Assembly: GCA_002773975.1 (NCBI GenBank)
Contig: PEZR01000052.1
Span: forward strand, 1-6,571
Origin: Bdellovibrio sp. CG10_big_fil_rev_8_21_14_0_10_47_8
GTDB taxonomy: Bacteria > Bdellovibrionota > Bdellovibrionia > Bdellovibrionales > Bdellovibrionaceae
Direction: 5' to 3'
Length of the DNA stretch: 6,571 nucleotides
In this document: piece by piece, positions 1 through 5,766 of the stretch
How positions within the stretch are numbered: position 1 is the stretch's first letter
Layout of the letters: every line of letters starts with the position of its first letter
Program-made: the position numbers and the translations under genes
The notes under the pieces: model-generated
What the model was told of the DNA's origin: nothing
Seen by the model: only the letters and a program-made list of their open reading frames with translations
The model's database searches: none

Positions 1-1004
1 TACTGACCATCGGATGTTTTTGTATTGGAACAAATCAAGTGGAGCTGAGTCCTGCAAAAATGACTGGGGTTCCTGTGTTCAACGCGCCTTACAGCAACAC
101 TCGAAGTGTGGCCGAGTTGGTATTGGCCGAGATGGTGGCGTTGTCCCGGCAGTTGGGCGATCGTAATACATTGGCTCATCGGGGCGAGTGGATGAAAACT
201 GCCGAGGGTTCTCGGGAAGTGCGGGGGAAAACTCTCGGGATCGTGGGCTATGGGCACATCGGATCTCAGGTCAGTATTCTGGCCGAGGCCCTGAGTTTAA
301 AAGTGATCTATTTTGATGTTGTTAAGAAATTGCCGCTGGGAAATGCTGTTTCGGTCAATAGTCTGGAAGAGCTTTTGTCCCGATCTGATTTTGTGACTTT
401 GCATGTCCCGGAAACGCCGCAGACCAAGGACATGATTTCTAGCCGTGAGCTCAATCAGATGAAAAACGGCAGTTACTTGATCAATGCGAGTCGCGGATCC
501 GTTGTGGTTATCGAAGACCTGGTCAAGGCTCTCGAGTCCAAACACCTGGCGGGTTGTGCGATCGATGTCTTCCCGGTGGAGCCCTCGAGCAACAAGGAAA
601 AATTCTCATCACCACTGCAGGGGTTAAGTAATGTGATCCTGACCCCCCACGTGGGGGGCAGCACTGAGGAAGCTCAGCATGCGATTGGCTTAGAAGTGGC
701 TGAAAGCTTTATCCGTTTTCTCAAAATTGGATCGACTTCAGGCGCGGTGAATTTTCCCAACGTGGATCTGCCGATTCATCAGGCTTCTCACCGGATATTG
801 AATGTGCACCGAAATGAGCCAGGGGTTTTGGGAGAGATCAATGGATTGGTATCCAAGGCCGGGGTTAATATTCTGGCTCAATATCTGTCCACAGACAGCA
901 AAATCGGTTATCTGGTTATGGACGTCGAGAAAGACAATGCGTTTCCTTTGAGTGAAGAGATTAAAAAACTGTCTCGAAGTATGCGAACTCGTGTCGTTTA
1001 CTGA
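1..1004 (+). CDS. serA: D-3-phosphoglycerate dehydrogenase, C-terminal part (5' end outside window)
   Basis: Catalyses the first committed step of L-serine synthesis, NAD-dependent oxidation of 3-phosphoglycerate to 3-phosphohydroxypyruvate, in the cytosol. About 333 residues are visible. The frame is open to the left edge and the first residues read like the family's CFCIGTNQV segment, so roughly 80 N-terminal residues are missing compared with the 410-residue E. coli enzyme; the GTG at 39 is an internal Val. The NAD-binding loop GYGHIG is encoded at 246-263. The catalytic triad typical of D-2-hydroxyacid dehydrogenases is present: Arg of NASRG (492-494), Glu of DVFPVEP (579-581) and His of TPHVGG (648-650). 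A C-terminal ACT domain (about 789-1001) keeps the His and Asn of the serine site (807-809, 813-815) and GVNI, so feedback inhibition by serine is plausible. A Trp matching E. coli W139 lies at 189-191. No terminator directly follows; the first strong one is 360 bases downstream. Confidence 0.97.
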   Translation, partial: LTIGCFCIGTNQVELSPAKMTGVPVFNAPYSNTRSVAELVLAEMVALSRQLGDRNTLAHRGEWMKTAEGSREVRGKTLGIVGYGHIGSQVSILAEALSLKVIYFDVVKKLPLGNAVSVNSLEELLSRSDFVTLHVPETPQTKDMISSRELNQMKNGSYLINASRGSVVVIEDLVKALESKHLAGCAIDVFPVEPSSNKEKFSSPLQGLSNVILTPHVGGSTEEAQHAIGLEVAESFIRFLKIGSTSGAVNFPNVDLPIHQASHRILNVHRNEPGVLGEINGLVSKAGVNILAQYLSTDSKIGYLVMDVEKDNAFPLSEEIKKLSRSMRTRVVY

Positions 1005-1098
1005 GAAATCGGTTGTCGATAAAACGTCATCTTTTAGACAGTAAAATAAATGTTTTTTATCTCAAAATGTGAATCAATCCTTATTCCCAGCAGTTGCA

Positions 1099-1118
1099 CC
1101 ATCTCAGCTTGAGAGTGG
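1099..1118 (+). other. Hairpin in serA downstream region
   Basis: CCA-TCTCA pairs with TGAGA-(G)-TGG around a GCT loop: eight base pairs with one bulged G (1115). It is not followed by a T-run, so it is not a terminator. It may be part of a structured RNA that ends at the terminator near 1390. Confidence 0.4.
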
Positions 1119-1174
1119 CCGGGGTGTTAGTTTTCTGACTCTTTAGTGATGTGAATATTCGCCGAAAAGTTCTA

Positions 1175-1217
1175 TGTCGACGCAGGTAGCTTGGAGAGAT
1201 TCCCAAGGCCAGCGACA
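1175..1217 (+). other. Two-part stem-loop in serA downstream region
   Basis: An outer stem TGTCG (1175-1179) with CGACA (1213-1217) encloses an inner stem CTTGG (1190-1194) with CCAAG (1203-1207), separated by an asymmetric internal loop. Each helix is only five base pairs, so chance is possible. The nested arrangement is the kind seen in structured RNAs, but I do not recognise a known family; I looked for the c-di-GMP-I and 6S signatures without success. Confidence 0.3.
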
Positions 1218-1252
1218 GAGGCTCGAGACTCGTTCGACAGAAATAAACATCC

Positions 1253-1258
1253 AGGAGG
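1253..1258 (+). promoter_or_regulatory. Perfect Shine-Dalgarno AGGAGG before a tiny ORF
   Basis: AGGAGG lies seven bases upstream of GTG at 1266, the best spaced start. The ATG at 1261 is only two bases away and reads Met-Trp-stop. GTG at 1263 is in the same frame as 1266 but spaced at four bases. Confidence 0.35.
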
Positions 1259-1265
1259 ATATGTG

Positions 1266-1334
1266 GTGATTAAAAACCGAAGCCTACATTTGCTCGAATT
1301 TATACAACTTCCCGAAAGGGGTCCCCCAAAATGA
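1266..1334 (+). CDS. Possible 22-residue small protein or leader peptide
   Basis: GTG at 1266 (or GTG at 1263 in the same frame) opens a 22-codon reading frame ending in TGA at 1332-1334. The peptide starts MIKNRSLHLLEF and ends in PERGPPK; it is mildly basic with no membrane helix and I recognise no family. Support comes from a perfect AGGAGG at ideal distance upstream and a strong intrinsic terminator starting 30 bases downstream, which would make a compact transcription unit. Against it, an ORF this short occurs by chance, and no promoter is evident. It could equally be the remnant of a lost gene, or the AGGAGG may be incidental within a non-coding RNA. Confidence 0.2.
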   Translation: MIKNRSLHLLEFIQLPERGPPK

Positions 1335-1363
1335 AGTAAGAAGTTATAACACTTCGGTCAAAA

Positions 1364-1399
1364 AAAACGCTCAGGCAATCCTGGGCGTTTTGTTTTTTT
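1364..1399 (+). terminator. Intrinsic terminator
   Basis: AACGCTCAGG (1366-1375) pairs with CCTGGGCGTT (1380-1389) around a CAAT loop, with one G-U wobble, and the stem can extend by flanking A-T pairs. It is followed by TTGTTTTTTT (1390-1399). An A-run on the left (1360-1367) would let it act leftwards too, but no leftward gene reaches it. It is the first strong stop signal after serA and separates that region from the lipoprotein gene. Confidence 0.88.
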
Positions 1400-1563
1400 G
1401 CCTCTCCAGACATTCTGGTCAAGATTGGGACTAGGCGCCCCCATTGCTTCCCAAAATGCCCCGGGAAGGGCCCTCATCTTCATTTTATTTCTTCTCAGCG
1501 AAATTTTGCTAGGTCTTTTCTTTGCAGAACCGTAATGGCAATTCGGCTTTAGCAGTTCTATCA

Positions 1564-1569
1564 AAGGAG
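1564..1569 (+). promoter_or_regulatory. Ribosome binding site of lipoprotein gene
   Basis: AAGGAG lies five bases before the ATG at 1575 and fixes that start. Confidence 0.85.
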
Positions 1570-1574
1570 AGATT

Positions 1575-2078
1575 ATGAAAACATTTTTGAAAATGACGAG
1601 TTTAGCGCTGATGGGTTTGCTGGTTCTTTCAGCATGTCGTGCTTATGTTGGCGGCGGTTATGGATATGGTCGCGGAGGTTGGTATGCTGGCTCTGGCCAC
1701 CATGGTTATTACGACGGTTATGGTCGATGGCGCCGTGGTCACTGGGACAATCAGCTGATGACGACTTCATCCGACTTTCAAACTGACGCTGCCAGCGAAG
1801 ATCCCGCGCGTCTTTTGTCTGAAGACTTCTCGATCTCAAGAGATTCGGCGGGTAAAATTCTTGAGGTTGTTAAAACCGGAAATAAAGAGGCTTTGAAAGC
1901 CATCAATGTAAAGCCTCGTGAGCTTGCGCCTTTGCTCAAATTGCAAATGCCAGATCGAGGATCCATCGAAAAAATTGCAGATGCTCTGAATGAAGACCCT
2001 GCGAAAATTGAAAACATCATGAGTCACTTTATCATGGATATTCGCGCGCAAAGAGCGAACGCAGTCGAAACAGACTAG
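1575..2078 (+). CDS. Gly/Tyr-rich lipoprotein of unknown function
   Basis: 167-residue predicted lipoprotein. Residues 1-20 form a signal peptide (Lys at 2 and 6, hydrophobic core about 9-18) ending in the lipobox LSA-C with lipidated Cys21; Arg at +2 gives no inner-membrane retention signal, so outer-membrane location is inferred. Residues 25-57 are rich in Gly, Tyr, His, Trp and Arg, a low-complexity segment probably disordered or surface-binding. After a Ser/Thr/Asp-rich linker (60-85), residues 90-160 look helical and acidic/basic mixed, with two similar units at 106-121 and 134-149 sharing the pattern A-[IL]-N-x-[KD]-P-x-x-[LI]-x-x-[LI]-[LM]. I recognise no named family. The gene stands alone, with a strong AAGGAG site and its own terminator 34 bases after the stop. 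Coding status is secure; function is unknown. Confidence 0.88.
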   Translation: MKTFLKMTSLALMGLLVLSACRAYVGGGYGYGRGGWYAGSGHHGYYDGYGRWRRGHWDNQLMTTSSDFQTDAASEDPARLLSEDFSISRDSAGKILEVVKTGNKEALKAINVKPRELAPLLKLQMPDRGSIEKIADALNEDPAKIENIMSHFIMDIRAQRANAVETD

Positions 2079-2112
2079 CGATCCTGATCCCTTCCTCACT
2101 TACCCCACCACC

Positions 2113-2147
2113 GAAATGCAGGCTCAAGAGCCTGCATTTCTCTTTTT
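2113..2147 (+). terminator. Intrinsic terminator of lipoprotein gene
   Basis: A perfect 12-base-pair stem, GAAATGCAGGCT (2113-2124) with AGCCTGCATTTC (2129-2140), closes a CAAG loop and is followed by TCTTTTT (2141-2147). There is no T-run on the other strand, so it works rightwards only. No equivalent signal is visible for the leftward dehydrogenase gene that ends at 2213. Confidence 0.93.
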
Positions 2148-2212
2148 GTGCACTGACAAAGTAGGTTCAGGCAGGCAAAGGTCAGCTTCCGAGCGCCGGC
2201 TTGAATGAAAAA

Positions 2213-3607
2213 CTAGTCCAGAAGTTTTCCAGGATTCATGATCCCATCGGGATCAAAAACTTTTTTTATCCCCTTCATCAAGGTGATCTCTGCCGGAGAT
2301 CGAGAATAAAAAAGAAAACTCTTTTTGGTCAGTCCCACTCCGTGCTCAGCTGAAATGCTGCCATTTTGTTTTTGCACGGCCTGGAAGATAAGAGTGTCGA
2401 CCTTGCGGCATTCTTGAACAAAGTCTTCTTTGCTCATGCCCTGAGGTCGCAAAATATTGATGTGCAAATTGCCATCTCCAATATGGCCAAACCAGATGAC
2501 CTCCCAGGTGGGATAAGACTTGGAAAGAATCGCATCCAGATCATGGATGAGGGGCGGAACCTTGGAAATCTTCACTGAGATATCATTTTTATAGGGCGAA
2601 TATTTGGCCAGAGACTCGCTGATGTCTTCGCGCAAACGCCAGAAATTTTTGGCTTGTGATTCCGACTGGCTCAGAGAGCCGTCTTGAACCCATCCTTGCT
2701 CGAGGCAATTTTCAAAGACCTCAAAGATCGCGGCCTGATCTGTATCGGTTCTCATTTCCAATTCTGCCAGGACATAGTACTCGCTCGTCGATTCGAAGGG
2801 CCTCGGTAAGCCAGTGCTTTCGATCACTTTTTGCAAAGCTTTCTCCGAGAACATTTCAAAGGCCACCAAAGTGCATTTCTTTTTAAACTCAGAAAAAACC
2901 TGCATCACGCATTCTAATTTTGGAACGCCCATCACGACCACTTGCAAAGGCGGAGGAGGGGCGGTCAACCGAATCTCGGCCTCCACGACAAACCCCAAGG
3001 TGCCTTCGCTGCCAATCATCAGATGTCGTAGGTCATATCCGGTGGCATTTTTCACCAGCGAACCGTTGAGATCAAGAATGTCCCCCGTGCCAGTCACGAC
3101 CTTGAGCCCGCTGACCCAGTCGCGGGTCAATCCATAACGAACGACCTTGATGCCGCCCGCATTGGTGGCAATGTTTCCGCCAATTTGGCTAGAGCCCCTG
3201 GCTGCAAAGTCGACGGGATAATAAAGACCTTTGCTGGTGGCGAACTGTTGGAGAGCTTCGGTGATGACTCCGGGCTGCACTCGAACTGTTTGGTCAACTT
3301 CATTGAAATCCAATATTTGATTCATTTGTTCAAAAGAAACTACGACTTCGCCCTGGGTTGCCACCGCAGCACCGCTGAGCCCGGTTCGTCCTCCCGAAGG
3401 GACAAGGCCCACCTGATTTTTCCGAGCCCACAGAACAATTTTTTGCACTTCTTCGGTGGTGTGAGGAAATAAAATAGCCGAGGCCTGGATATCAAAATAG
3501 GTGGTCCAATCGCGGCCATAGTGTTTCAGAGACTCGGCGTCTGTTTTTATCTGAGAAGGTTTAAGAAATGACAGTTCGAGTAGATTAAGAGAAGTGGGAA
3601 TTTGCAT
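2213..3607 (-). CDS. FAD-linked D-2-hydroxyglutarate dehydrogenase-type oxidoreductase (GlcD/D-LDH superfamily)
   Basis: 464-residue flavoprotein expected to oxidise a D-2-hydroxyacid, most likely D-2-hydroxyglutarate to 2-oxoglutarate, passing electrons to ETF or the quinone pool. The N-terminal FAD-binding domain (about 40-178) shows SGGRTGLSG (71-79), GGNIATNAGGIK (143-154) and KNATGYDL (186-193); the C-terminal FAD-oxidase domain (about 215-462) has Arg325 of WRLRE, the metal/substrate motif GHIGDGNLH (374-382; His375, His382), Glu421-His422 of SAEHGVG and the closing DPDGIMNPGK. These match the positions used for Zn and substrate in D-2-hydroxyglutarate dehydrogenases. The text resembles, from memory, Pseudomonas D2HGDH rather than E. 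coli GlcD; D-lactate or glycolate activity cannot be excluded. Its ATG shares one base with the Hpt stop codon (TGATG), so translation is probably coupled. It lies near serA, whose side product is D-2-hydroxyglutarate. Confidence 0.92.
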   Translation of the reverse strand: MQIPTSLNLLELSFLKPSQIKTDAESLKHYGRDWTTYFDIQASAILFPHTTEEVQKIVLWARKNQVGLVPSGGRTGLSGAAVATQGEVVVSFEQMNQILDFNEVDQTVRVQPGVITEALQQFATSKGLYYPVDFAARGSSQIGGNIATNAGGIKVVRYGLTRDWVSGLKVVTGTGDILDLNGSLVKNATGYDLRHLMIGSEGTLGFVVEAEIRLTAPPPPLQVVVMGVPKLECVMQVFSEFKKKCTLVAFEMFSEKALQKVIESTGLPRPFESTSEYYVLAELEMRTDTDQAAIFEVFENCLEQGWVQDGSLSQSESQAKNFWRLREDISESLAKYSPYKNDISVKISKVPPLIHDLDAILSKSYPTWEVIWFGHIGDGNLHINILRPQGMSKEDFVQECRKVDTLIFQAVQKQNGSISAEHGVGLTKKSFLFYSRSPAEITLMKGIKKVFDPDGIMNPGKLLD

Positions 3608-3981
3608 CAGCGACCTCGTCCGGTTGAGAGAAGAACATTTTGGACAAAGGAGTCTTTTGACAGATCATAAGATTCCTTTTGCAGATAGGCTTGGTAAATT
3701 CTGTCCAACAAAGGAAGGGCCTCTTCGAAGATTTTTTGATGAGCCTGTTCTGACTCGAATGCCAACAACTCAAGTTGTTCGCAGACAATCGAGACCTCGG
3801 GAAATCCATAGGTTTTTCCGGTGCCTTTGAGCTTGTGGTATTCGTCTCCGAGTTCTGTCCATTTTTGTTCCGCCGTCAATTTTTTGATGAGTTCAATCTT
3901 TTCGGGAAATCTGATGAGGTATTCCTCTTTCAGTTCCTGAAGAATTTGCGTGAACCGCGCAGTCTTGTCGGTGCCCTTCAT
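3607..3981 (-). CDS. Orphan Hpt-domain phosphotransfer protein
   Basis: 124-residue cytosolic protein made of a single Hpt four-helix bundle. The phosphorylation motif is YHKLKGTGKTYGF (48-60): His49 is the predicted phospho-acceptor, with Lys52-Gly53 and the following glycines as in HxLKGxxxxxG Hpt sites. Such domains relay phosphoryl groups between response-regulator receiver domains and histidine kinases. Size fits a stand-alone Hpt (100-120 residues) plus a short basic tail. No kinase or response regulator lies in the window, so its partners must be elsewhere. The ATG overlaps the stop of the upstream DUF2892 gene by four bases (ATGA) and its stop overlaps the dehydrogenase start by one base; the upstream Shine-Dalgarno is weak, so it probably depends on translational coupling. 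Identification of the domain is firm; its pathway is unknown. Confidence 0.88.
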   Translation of the reverse strand: MKGTDKTARFTQILQELKEEYLIRFPEKIELIKKLTAEQKWTELGDEYHKLKGTGKTYGFPEVSIVCEQLELLAFESEQAHQKIFEEALPLLDRIYQAYLQKESYDLSKDSFVQNVLLSTGRGR

Positions 3982-4181
3982 GGTCCGAATCTCTTTTCTT
4001 CAATTTTGGCGGTTTTAAATCTCATCACTGCATACATGGGGCAAAAACCCCAGCCGGCCGTGAGGATCATATAAACTCCAACATAGGCCCACCAAGGTCC
4101 GCCTGCAATGGCCCAGGCGGTGAGCAAAACACCAAAGAAAAATCGCAGAGTTCGGTCCCAAATGGCTAGATTGATTTTCAT
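3978..4181 (-). CDS. DUF2892 (YgaP-type) small inner-membrane protein
   Basis: 67-residue protein with two membrane helices (about 13-28 and 32-48) joined by a tight GGPWW turn. The start MKINLAIWDRTLRFFFG and the second-helix end GWGFCPMY with its conserved Cys47 are typical of the DUF2892 family, known as the membrane module of the rhodanese YgaP and as stand-alone proteins near sulfur or redox genes; the role of the free-standing form is unknown. I chose the ATG at 4181 because AAAGGA (4190-4195 on this strand) sits eight bases upstream and the family begins at this point. An ATG at 4259 is in frame but adds 26 unrelated residues and lies beyond a candidate promoter. It is the first gene of the leftward operon and overlaps the Hpt gene by ATGA. 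Confidence 0.85.
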   Translation of the reverse strand: MKINLAIWDRTLRFFFGVLLTAWAIAGGPWWAYVGVYMILTAGWGFCPMYAVMRFKTAKIEEKRFGP

Positions 4182-4189
4182 GGCAGGAG

Positions 4190-4195
4190 TCCTTT
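4190..4195 (-). promoter_or_regulatory. Ribosome binding site deciding the DUF2892 start
   Basis: AAAGGA on the minus strand lies eight bases before the ATG at 4181 and favours that start over the in-frame ATG at 4259. Confidence 0.6.
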
Positions 4196-4204
4196 CGGAT
4201 AACC

Positions 4205-4229
4205 GGCCCATTTTCTCTGAAATTGGGCC
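4205..4229. repeat. Inverted repeat in divergent control region
   Basis: GGCCCA (4205-4210) and TGGGCC (4224-4229) face each other, and TTT/AAA inside can pair past one mismatch, leaving a CTCTG loop. It overlaps the candidate leftward promoter, so it could be an operator or an early leader hairpin. Confidence 0.4.
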
Positions 4230-4238
4230 CCAGGACAA
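4210..4238 (-). promoter_or_regulatory. Candidate leftward sigma-70 promoter
   Basis: On the minus strand TTGTCC (4233-4238) and GAAAAT (4210-4215) each match four of six consensus bases and are 17 bases apart. Transcription would begin near 4203, just before the AAAGGA site of the DUF2892 gene. The match is moderate and rests partly on position. Confidence 0.3.
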
Positions 4239-4256
4239 GCTCGCTTTTTTTTCTCT

Positions 4257-4270
4257 CATGCTGGAGCATG
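4257..4270. repeat. Short palindrome CATGCT-GG-AGCATG in divergent control region
   Basis: Perfect six-base arms with a two-base spacer lie 39 bases before the ATG of the rightward operon and about 20 bases upstream of the leftward -35 candidate. The position suits a dimeric regulator, but I recognise no known operator sequence. Confidence 0.35.
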
Positions 4271-4308
4271 GCGTGACTTACAGAGGGCCTCAGATTCAAG
4301 CTTGAGAA

Positions 4309-5301
4309 ATGCCGCGAATTCCCACCGCCTTTACCCAGATGATGAATTGTGATCTGCCCATCATTGGTGCGCCAATGTTTTTAGTTTCCAATGTGGAAAC
4401 CGTGGTCGCAGTGAGCGAAGCGGGAGGCGTGGGCACTTTCCCGGCGCTGAATTATCGACCGATTGCAGAGTACAAAAAAGCTCTCGCAGAAATGAAAGCC
4501 CAGACCAAAAAACCCATCGGCGTAAATATTATTGTGAATAAAAGCAACACACGTCAGCTGGATGATTTGAGGTATGCGCTGGATGCGGGTGTCGAGCTTT
4601 TTATTACGTCTCTGGGAAGCCCGCGACAGGTGATCTTGGATGCCCATAAGAATGGAGCCAAGGTTGTTTGTGATGTGACCAACCTGGATCACGCCAGAAA
4701 AGTTCAAGATATGGGGGCCGATGGCGTCATCGCCGTGGCAACCGGAGCAGGTGGACATGCCGGTCCCATTTCTCCATTGGTATTGATCCCATGGTTACAA
4801 AGCGAACTTCGAATTCCGGTGATTGCGGCTGGGGGGATTGCCGATGGGCGGTCAATGGCGGCAGCTTTGACCTTGGGGGCATCGGCGGTCAGCATTGGTA
4901 CTCGATTTATTGCCTCGAAAGAATCTCGAGTGGATCAGTCCTACAAAGATGCCATTTTAAAGTCCACGCCAGAAGACATTGTTCTAACAACTCGAGTATC
5001 GGGTACGCCTGCGGCGGTGATCAACACGCCCTATATTCAAAAAATGGGTTTGGATTTGCCATGGTATTTAAAGATTTTAAAAAATCAAAAACTCACCAAA
5101 AAATACATCGTACCTTTGATTCATTTTTTGGGCACAAAACAACTTGAGGAAGCCGCTGTCGGACCTACTTGGAAAACTGTCTGGAGTGCCGGTCAATCAG
5201 TGGGAATGATCCATGAAATTCTCAGCTGTCAGGAAATCATGGAAAAACTCGTGCGCGAGTACGAGCAGACCATCGCACAACAACCCAGGCTTGAAAGGTA
5301 G
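4309..5301 (+). CDS. Nitronate monooxygenase / 2-nitropropane dioxygenase-like flavoprotein
   Basis: 330-residue FMN-binding TIM-barrel protein. Members oxidise alkyl nitronates such as propionate-3-nitronate, detoxifying them; relatives include the enoyl-ACP reductase FabK and NADH:quinone reductases. Visible family motifs are GAPM (20-23), AGGVGTFPAL (38-47), GAGGHAG (146-152) with His150 at the usual catalytic-His position, AAGGIADGR (173-181) and GASAVSIGTRF (190-200), the last two forming the FMN phosphate site, and WSAGQSVGMI (292-301) near the C-terminus. Length is normal. The ATG at 4309 is the first possible start because an in-frame TGA lies at 4303-4305; the Shine-Dalgarno is weak. 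It opens the rightward operon, with yaiI 11 bases downstream. The family is certain; true nitronate activity versus reductase activity cannot be told from motifs. Confidence 0.9.
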   Translation: MPRIPTAFTQMMNCDLPIIGAPMFLVSNVETVVAVSEAGGVGTFPALNYRPIAEYKKALAEMKAQTKKPIGVNIIVNKSNTRQLDDLRYALDAGVELFITSLGSPRQVILDAHKNGAKVVCDVTNLDHARKVQDMGADGVIAVATGAGGHAGPISPLVLIPWLQSELRIPVIAAGGIADGRSMAAALTLGASAVSIGTRFIASKESRVDQSYKDAILKSTPEDIVLTTRVSGTPAAVINTPYIQKMGLDLPWYLKILKNQKLTKKYIVPLIHFLGTKQLEEAAVGPTWKTVWSAGQSVGMIHEILSCQEIMEKLVREYEQTIAQQPRLER

Positions 5302-5312
5302 CGCCATTACAA

Positions 5313-5765
5313 ATGCTCAATATCTATGTTGATGCCGATGGCTGCGCTGTAAAAAATGAAGTCTATAAAGTGGCTGATCGTTACAAAATGAAAGTTTTTG
5401 TGGTTGCGAACAAAGCAATGACGATTCCGCAGGATCCCAATGTACAAATGGTGGTGGTCTCAGGCGACTTTGATGCCGCCGATGACTGGATTGTTGAAAA
5501 AATTGAAAAAGGCGATATTGCGATCACCGCAGATATTTTGTTGGCAGATCGATGCATCAAGAAGCAAGCCCGAGTTCTCGGCCCCAAAGGCATCGAGTTC
5601 ACCGAAGACAGCATTGGTTCTGCGCTTGCCATGAGGGAGCTCATGACCAATCTCCGACACATGGGTGAAATGAGGGGTGGTCCCGCCCCCATGGAAAAAA
5701 AAGACCGCTCCCAATTTCTGTCCGAGCTTGATCGAATCATTCAAGCGCTCCGCCGAGGAGCTTGA
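5313..5765 (+). CDS. YaiI/YqxD family protein (UPF0178, DUF188)
   Basis: 150-residue cytosolic protein of the YaiI/YqxD family, grouped with PIN-like nuclease folds but of undefined biochemical role. The N-terminal strand IYVDADGC (4-11) gives acidic Asp7 and Asp9; further conserved acids are in SGDFDAADDWI (50-60) and ITADILLADRC (71-81), and the C-terminal region keeps GSALAMRELM (102-111) and the RGGPAPMEKKDR stretch (121-132). Length equals that of E. coli YaiI (about 150). The acid cluster is consistent with a metal-binding site, though nuclease activity is inferred. It begins 11 bases after the flavoprotein gene with only a distant AAAGG (5294-5298), so it probably relies on read-through ribosomes. 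The end of the gene carries the ribosome site of the next one. Confidence 0.92.
   Translation: MLNIYVDADGCAVKNEVYKVADRYKMKVFVVANKAMTIPQDPNVQMVVVSGDFDAADDWIVEKIEKGDIAITADILLADRCIKKQARVLGPKGIEFTEDSIGSALAMRELMTNLRHMGEMRGGPAPMEKKDRSQFLSELDRIIQALRRGA
5755..5760 (+). promoter_or_regulatory. Ribosome binding site inside yaiI end, deciding a GTG start
   Basis: GAGGAG in the last codons of the YaiI gene lies six bases before GTG at 5767 and identifies that codon as the lipoprotein start. Confidence 0.75.
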
Positions 5766-5766
5766 T

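Larger units (their letters stand above)
1005..1574. other. 570-base region without a convincing protein gene
   Basis: Between serA and the lipoprotein gene there is no ORF with recognisable protein character. The first 360 bases (1005-1364) are A/T-rich just after serA, then hold two hairpins (1099-1118 and 1175-1217), an 8-base palindrome GAATATTC (1153-1160), a perfect AGGAGG (1253-1258) in front of a 22-codon ORF, and end in a strong intrinsic terminator. The last 175 bases (1400-1574) should hold the promoter of the lipoprotein gene, but I cannot point to a convincing -35/-10 pair. Either the stretch before the terminator is a long serA 3' UTR or it encodes a small RNA or tiny protein; the sequence alone does not decide. 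Confidence 0.6.

Noticed and set aside
39..41. GTG as the start of serA
   Set aside because: The frame stays open to the window edge and the residues before it match the conserved CFCIGTNQ segment of SerA, so it is an internal Val.
1080..1260. c-di-GMP-I riboswitch or 6S RNA after serA
   Set aside because: I compared the GACGCA and GGTAGC-like bits with the c-di-GMP-I core, but the order and the remaining conserved blocks are absent; no 6S-like long central bubble is evident.
1358..1564. Leftward 68-residue ORF
   Set aside because: It runs across the terminator and the lipoprotein upstream region, has no family resemblance and no good ribosome site.
2213..3607. Naming the flavoprotein GlcD (glycolate oxidase subunit)
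   Set aside because: No glcE or glcF neighbours are present and the motifs resemble D-2-hydroxyglutarate dehydrogenases more closely, so the symbol was not used.
4182..4259. ATG at 4259 as start of the DUF2892 gene, adding 26 residues
   Set aside because: The extension has no family character, and AAAGGA sits at good distance from the ATG at 4181 where family members begin.
5677..5766. ATG at 5677 as start of the second lipoprotein
   Set aside because: It lies deep inside yaiI and would push the signal peptide 30 residues inwards; GTG at 5767 has a proper ribosome site and gives a normal lipoprotein signal.
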